Source: Azospirillum ramasamyi
Lineage (GTDB): Bacteria > Pseudomonadota > Alphaproteobacteria > Azospirillales > Azospirillaceae
Direction of reading: 5' to 3'
Length of the DNA: 64,000 bases
Assembly (NCBI RefSeq): GCF_003233655.1
Contig: NZ_CP029829.1
Span: 630,978 to 694,977 of the forward strand
Below are positions 61,774-64,000 of this stretch, in pieces. A program made the translations under genes and the position numbers. The first letter of the stretch is position 1. Every line of letters begins with the position of its first letter. The notes under the pieces are model-generated. The model worked only from the letters and a program-made list of their open reading frames with translations. It was not told where the DNA came from and made no database searches.

Positions 61774-63075
61774 ATGACCAGCAGCAACACCGCCGAGATC
61801 GGCCGCTTCTTCGCCGCCTCGCTCGCCGAGACCGATCCCGAACTGGCCCGCGCGGTTCGCGACGAGTTGGTCCGCCAGCAGGAGCAGATCGAGCTGATCG
61901 CCTCCGAGAACATCGTCTCGCAGGCGGTGCTGGAGGCGCAGGGCTCGGTCCTGACCAACAAGTATGCCGAGGGTTATCCGGGCAAGCGTTACTATGGCGG
62001 TTGCGAATTCGTCGACGTGGCGGAAAACCTGGCCATCGAGCGCGCCTGCAAGCTGTTCGGCTGCGACTTCGCCAACGTGCAGCCCAACTCCGGCTCCCAG
62101 GCGAACCAGGCGGTTCTGCTGGCCCTGCTGCAGCCGGGCGACTGCGTCCTGGGCATGTCGCTGGCCGCCGGCGGCCACCTGACCCACGGCGCCGCGCCGA
62201 ACATGTCGGGCAAGTGGTTCAAGGCCGTGCAGTACGGCGTGCGCAAGGACGACCACCTGATCGACTTCGACCAGGTCGAGGCGCTGGCCCGCGAGCACAA
62301 GCCGAAGCTGATCATCGCTGGCGGCTCCGCCTATCCGCGCGTTCTCGACTATGAGCGTTTCCGCGCCATCGCGGACGAGGTGGGAGCCATCTTCATGGTG
62401 GACATCGCCCACTATGCCGGCCTGATCGCCGGCGGCGTCTATCCGAACCCGTTCCCCTACGCCGACGTGGTCACCACCACCACCCACAAGACGCTGCGCG
62501 GCCCGCGCGGCGGCATGGTGCTGACCAACAAGGAGGACATCGCCAAGAAGATCAACTCGGCGGTGTTCCCCGGCCTGCAGGGCGGTCCGCTGATGCATGT
62601 CATCGCCGCCAAGGCGGTGGCCTTCGCCGAGGCGCTGCGTCCGGAGTTCAAGACCTACGCCCAGGCGGTGGTCGACAACGCCCAGATCCTGGCCAAGACG
62701 CTGATCGACGGCGGGCTGGACATCGTGTCGGGCGGCACCGACAGCCACATCGTGCTGGTCGACCTGCGTCCGAAGAACCTGACCGGCAAGGCGGCGGAAG
62801 CCAGCCTGGAGCATGCCGGCATGACCTGCAACAAGAACGGCGTGCCGTTCGACCCGCAGAAGCCGATGATCACCTCCGGCGTCCGCCTGGGCAGCCCGGC
62901 GGCGACCACCCGCGGTTTCGGCACCGCCGAGTTCCGCCAGGTCGGCGAGATGATCGTCGAGACCCTGGACGGGCTGGCCGCCAGCAACTCCGGCGACAAC
63001 ACGGCGGTGGAAGCGGCGATGCGTGAGCGCGTGCGCGGACTGTGCCGCCAGTTCCCGATCTATCCCACCCTCTGA
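61774..63075 (+). CDS. glyA: Serine hydroxymethyltransferase
   Basis: A 433-residue PLP enzyme interconverting serine and glycine with tetrahydrofolate, the main source of one-carbon units. It shows [54 protein letters not shown], and the PLP-lysine motif [21 protein letters not shown] precedes ATG 61774; ATG 61747 is a less likely earlier start. nrdR follows 20 bases downstream, as in many alphaproteobacteria. Confidence 0.97.
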   Translation: MTSSNTAEIGRFFAASLAETDPELARAVRDELVRQQEQIELIASENIVSQAVLEAQGSVLTNKYAEGYPGKRYYGGCEFVDVAENLAIERACKLFGCDFANVQPNSGSQANQAVLLALLQPGDCVLGMSLAAGGHLTHGAAPNMSGKWFKAVQYGVRKDDHLIDFDQVEALAREHKPKLIIAGGSAYPRVLDYERFRAIADEVGAIFMVDIAHYAGLIAGGVYPNPFPYADVVTTTTHKTLRGPRGGMVLTNKEDIAKKINSAVFPGLQGGPLMHVIAAKAVAFAEALRPEFKTYAQAVVDNAQILAKTLIDGGLDIVSGGTDSHIVLVDLRPKNLTGKAAEASLEHAGMTCNKNGVPFDPQKPMITSGVRLGSPAATTRGFGTAEFRQVGEMIVETLDGLAASNSGDNTAVEAAMRERVRGLCRQFPIYPTL

Positions 63076-63095
63076 CGCGACAAGGTGATCGACAG

Positions 63096-63563
63096 ATGCG
63101 CTGCCCGTTCTGCGGAAACGAGGATACCCAGGTCAAGGACTCGCGCCCGACCGAAGACAACTCGGCAATCCGCCGGCGGCGCTTCTGTCCCAGTTGCAGC
63201 GCCCGCTTCACCACCTTCGAACGCGTCCAGCTGCGCGAATTGACGGTGGTGAAGAGCAACGGCCAGCGCGAGCCCTTCGACCGCGAGAAGCTGTTGCGGT
63301 CGATGAGGATCGCGCTGCGCAAGCGCCCGATCGATGCCGACCGCATCGACCGGGTGGTGAACAGCATGGTCCGTCAGCTGGAGTCCTCCGGCGAAAGCGA
63401 GATTCCGTCGAAGCAGATCGGCGAGAAGATCATGGAGGCGCTGCAGACGATGGATCAGGTCGCCTACATCCGCTACGCCTCCGTCTACAAGGACTTCCGC
63501 GAGGCGTCAGACTTCAACGAGTTCGTCGAACAGCTGGCGCCGGAAGCCTCGCCGGGAATGTGA
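63096..63563 (+). CDS. nrdR: Transcriptional repressor NrdR
   Basis: A 155-residue ATP/dATP-sensing repressor of ribonucleotide reductase genes. The N-terminal zinc ribbon uses Cys3, Cys6, Cys31 and Cys34 ([26 protein letters not shown]). The ATP-cone domain follows ([39 protein letters not shown]). ATG 63096 fits the family's MRCPFC start. It probably shares a transcript with glyA and ends at the hairpin 63566-63604. Confidence 0.96.
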   Translation: MRCPFCGNEDTQVKDSRPTEDNSAIRRRRFCPSCSARFTTFERVQLRELTVVKSNGQREPFDREKLLRSMRIALRKRPIDADRIDRVVNSMVRQLESSGESEIPSKQIGEKIMEALQTMDQVAYIRYASVYKDFREASDFNEFVEQLAPEASPGM

Positions 63564-63565
63564 TA

Positions 63566-63604
63566 CCGGCGAACGCTTGAACCGACCTTTCAAGCGTTCG
63601 CCGG
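63566..63604. terminator. 16-bp hairpin after nrdR
   Basis: CCGGCGAACGCTTGAA (63566-63581) pairs perfectly with TTCAAGCGTTCGCCGG (63589-63604) around a 7-base loop, starting 3 bases after the nrdR stop. There is no T-run. It is a terminator or 3'-end stabiliser; the genes on the two sides converge. Confidence 0.65.
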
Positions 63605-63621
63605 CGCCGCGACGGCGGCGG

Positions 63622-63639
63622 CGCGCCCCCATGGGCGCG
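63622..63639. repeat. Short GC hairpin between nrdR and hppA
   Basis: CGCGCCC (63622-63628) pairs with GGGCGCG (63633-63639) around CCAT. It follows the larger hairpin by 18 bases and may belong to the same terminator region. Confidence 0.5.
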
Positions 63640-63754
63640 GTAAAGCCTGCGTGGCGTTTGAACGCGATACGGCAGGTCAATTCATTGGCCCGCCGGTATG
63701 AGCGCATTTTGGGGGAGGGGGGCACATGACGATGCCCCGCCCCCGCTCGATCCC

Positions 63755-64000
63755 TCACCCGAACTGCGCCAGGATCGCCAGCAGCAGGATCGCCACGATG
63801 TTGGTGATCTTGATCATCGGGTTCACCGCCGGGCCGGCGGTGTCCTTGTAGGGGTCGCCGACGGTATCGCCGGTCACCGCCGCCTTGTGGGCGTCGGATC
63901 CCTTGCCGCCGTGGTTGCCCTCTTCGATGTATTTCTTGGCGTTGTCCCAGGCGCCGCCGCCCGACGTCATCGAGATGGCGACGAAGATGCCGGTGACGAT
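63755..64000 (-). CDS. hppA: Membrane-bound proton-translocating pyrophosphatase HppA, C-terminal part
   Basis: The last 81 residues of an H+-PPase, an integral membrane pump driven by pyrophosphate hydrolysis; the rest of the gene lies to the right of the window. The family's highly conserved end is visible: [59 protein letters not shown], and a last hydrophobic helix [19 protein letters not shown]. The potassium-dependence determinant is not in the visible part. It converges with nrdR. Confidence 0.95.
   Translation of the reverse strand: MVTGIFVAISMTSGGGAWDNAKKYIEEGNHGGKGSDAHKAAVTGDTVGDPYKDTAGPAVNPMIKITNIVAILLLAILAQFG

Overview
The window is a high-GC, gene-dense bacterial chromosome segment. 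Gene content and order (ruvC-ruvA-ruvB-ybgC-tolQRAB-pal-cpoB-tilS-ftsH, zapA-6S RNA-5-FCL, glyA-nrdR, a MucR regulator, a proton pyrophosphatase, several chemoreceptors) point to an alphaproteobacterium of the Rhodospirillales, most likely Azospirillum or a close relative. The genus is inferred from recognised protein families, not from a search. Almost everything looks chromosomal and housekeeping; I see no prophage, insertion sequence, integron or CRISPR array.

Layout. 1-2.0 kb: the 3' end of recJ, a tRNA-Glu with its terminator, and a HigB/HigA-like toxin-antitoxin pair whose toxin is frameshifted. 2-6.7 kb: dusA, thrC, an M16 processing peptidase and an acetyltransferase. 6.7-13.2 kb: a minus-strand group efp, suhB, an OmpA-like protein, a MotA/ExbB-like channel and a MotB-like coiled-coil OmpA protein, divergent from epmA, the ligase that modifies EF-P. 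13.3-24.1 kb: a FadL porin, a TSUP transporter, fba-thiE, an orphan HicB, a Cache chemoreceptor, gap and tkt. 24.5-30 kb: a small coiled-coil protein, zapA, 6S RNA, 5-FCL, a YmdB-type phosphodiesterase, yebC and ruvCAB. 30-40 kb: the complete Tol-Pal operon, tilS and ftsH. 40-47 kb: an unrecognised conserved-looking protein, fabI, a YihY membrane protein, a CbpA-like DnaJ protein, a glycine-zipper lipoprotein, pdxH and a cation efflux transporter. 47-57 kb: two chemoreceptors, an MBL-fold hydrolase, an anion permease, a GAF/HD-GYP protein, hypD, a universal stress protein and a GNAT enzyme. 57-64 kb: small unknown genes, a DUF892 protein, mucR, rpiB, glyA, nrdR and the 3' end of hppA.

How the genes work together. 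The strongest functional sets are the resolvasome (RuvABC) joined to the envelope Tol-Pal system, the EF-P/EpmA pair, and a second ion-driven envelope module (MotA-like, MotB-like and OmpA-like) besides TolQR. Signalling genes are numerous (three chemoreceptors, HD-GYP, MucR), as expected of a motile soil bacterium. A perfect FNR/FixK-type box in front of an isolated hypD suggests oxygen-controlled hydrogenase maturation.

The most unusual feature is at ruvC. Its reading frame runs without a stop into a Vsr-like DUF559 endonuclease domain, and that extension is bounded by two inverted copies of a CCCTC-type palindromic repeat also found alone elsewhere in the window. It looks like an endonuclease cassette inserted into the resolvase operon. 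Other points of note are palindromic intergenic hairpins, short in-gene tandem repeats, and a minus-strand terminator with no gene in front of it, suggesting a small RNA.
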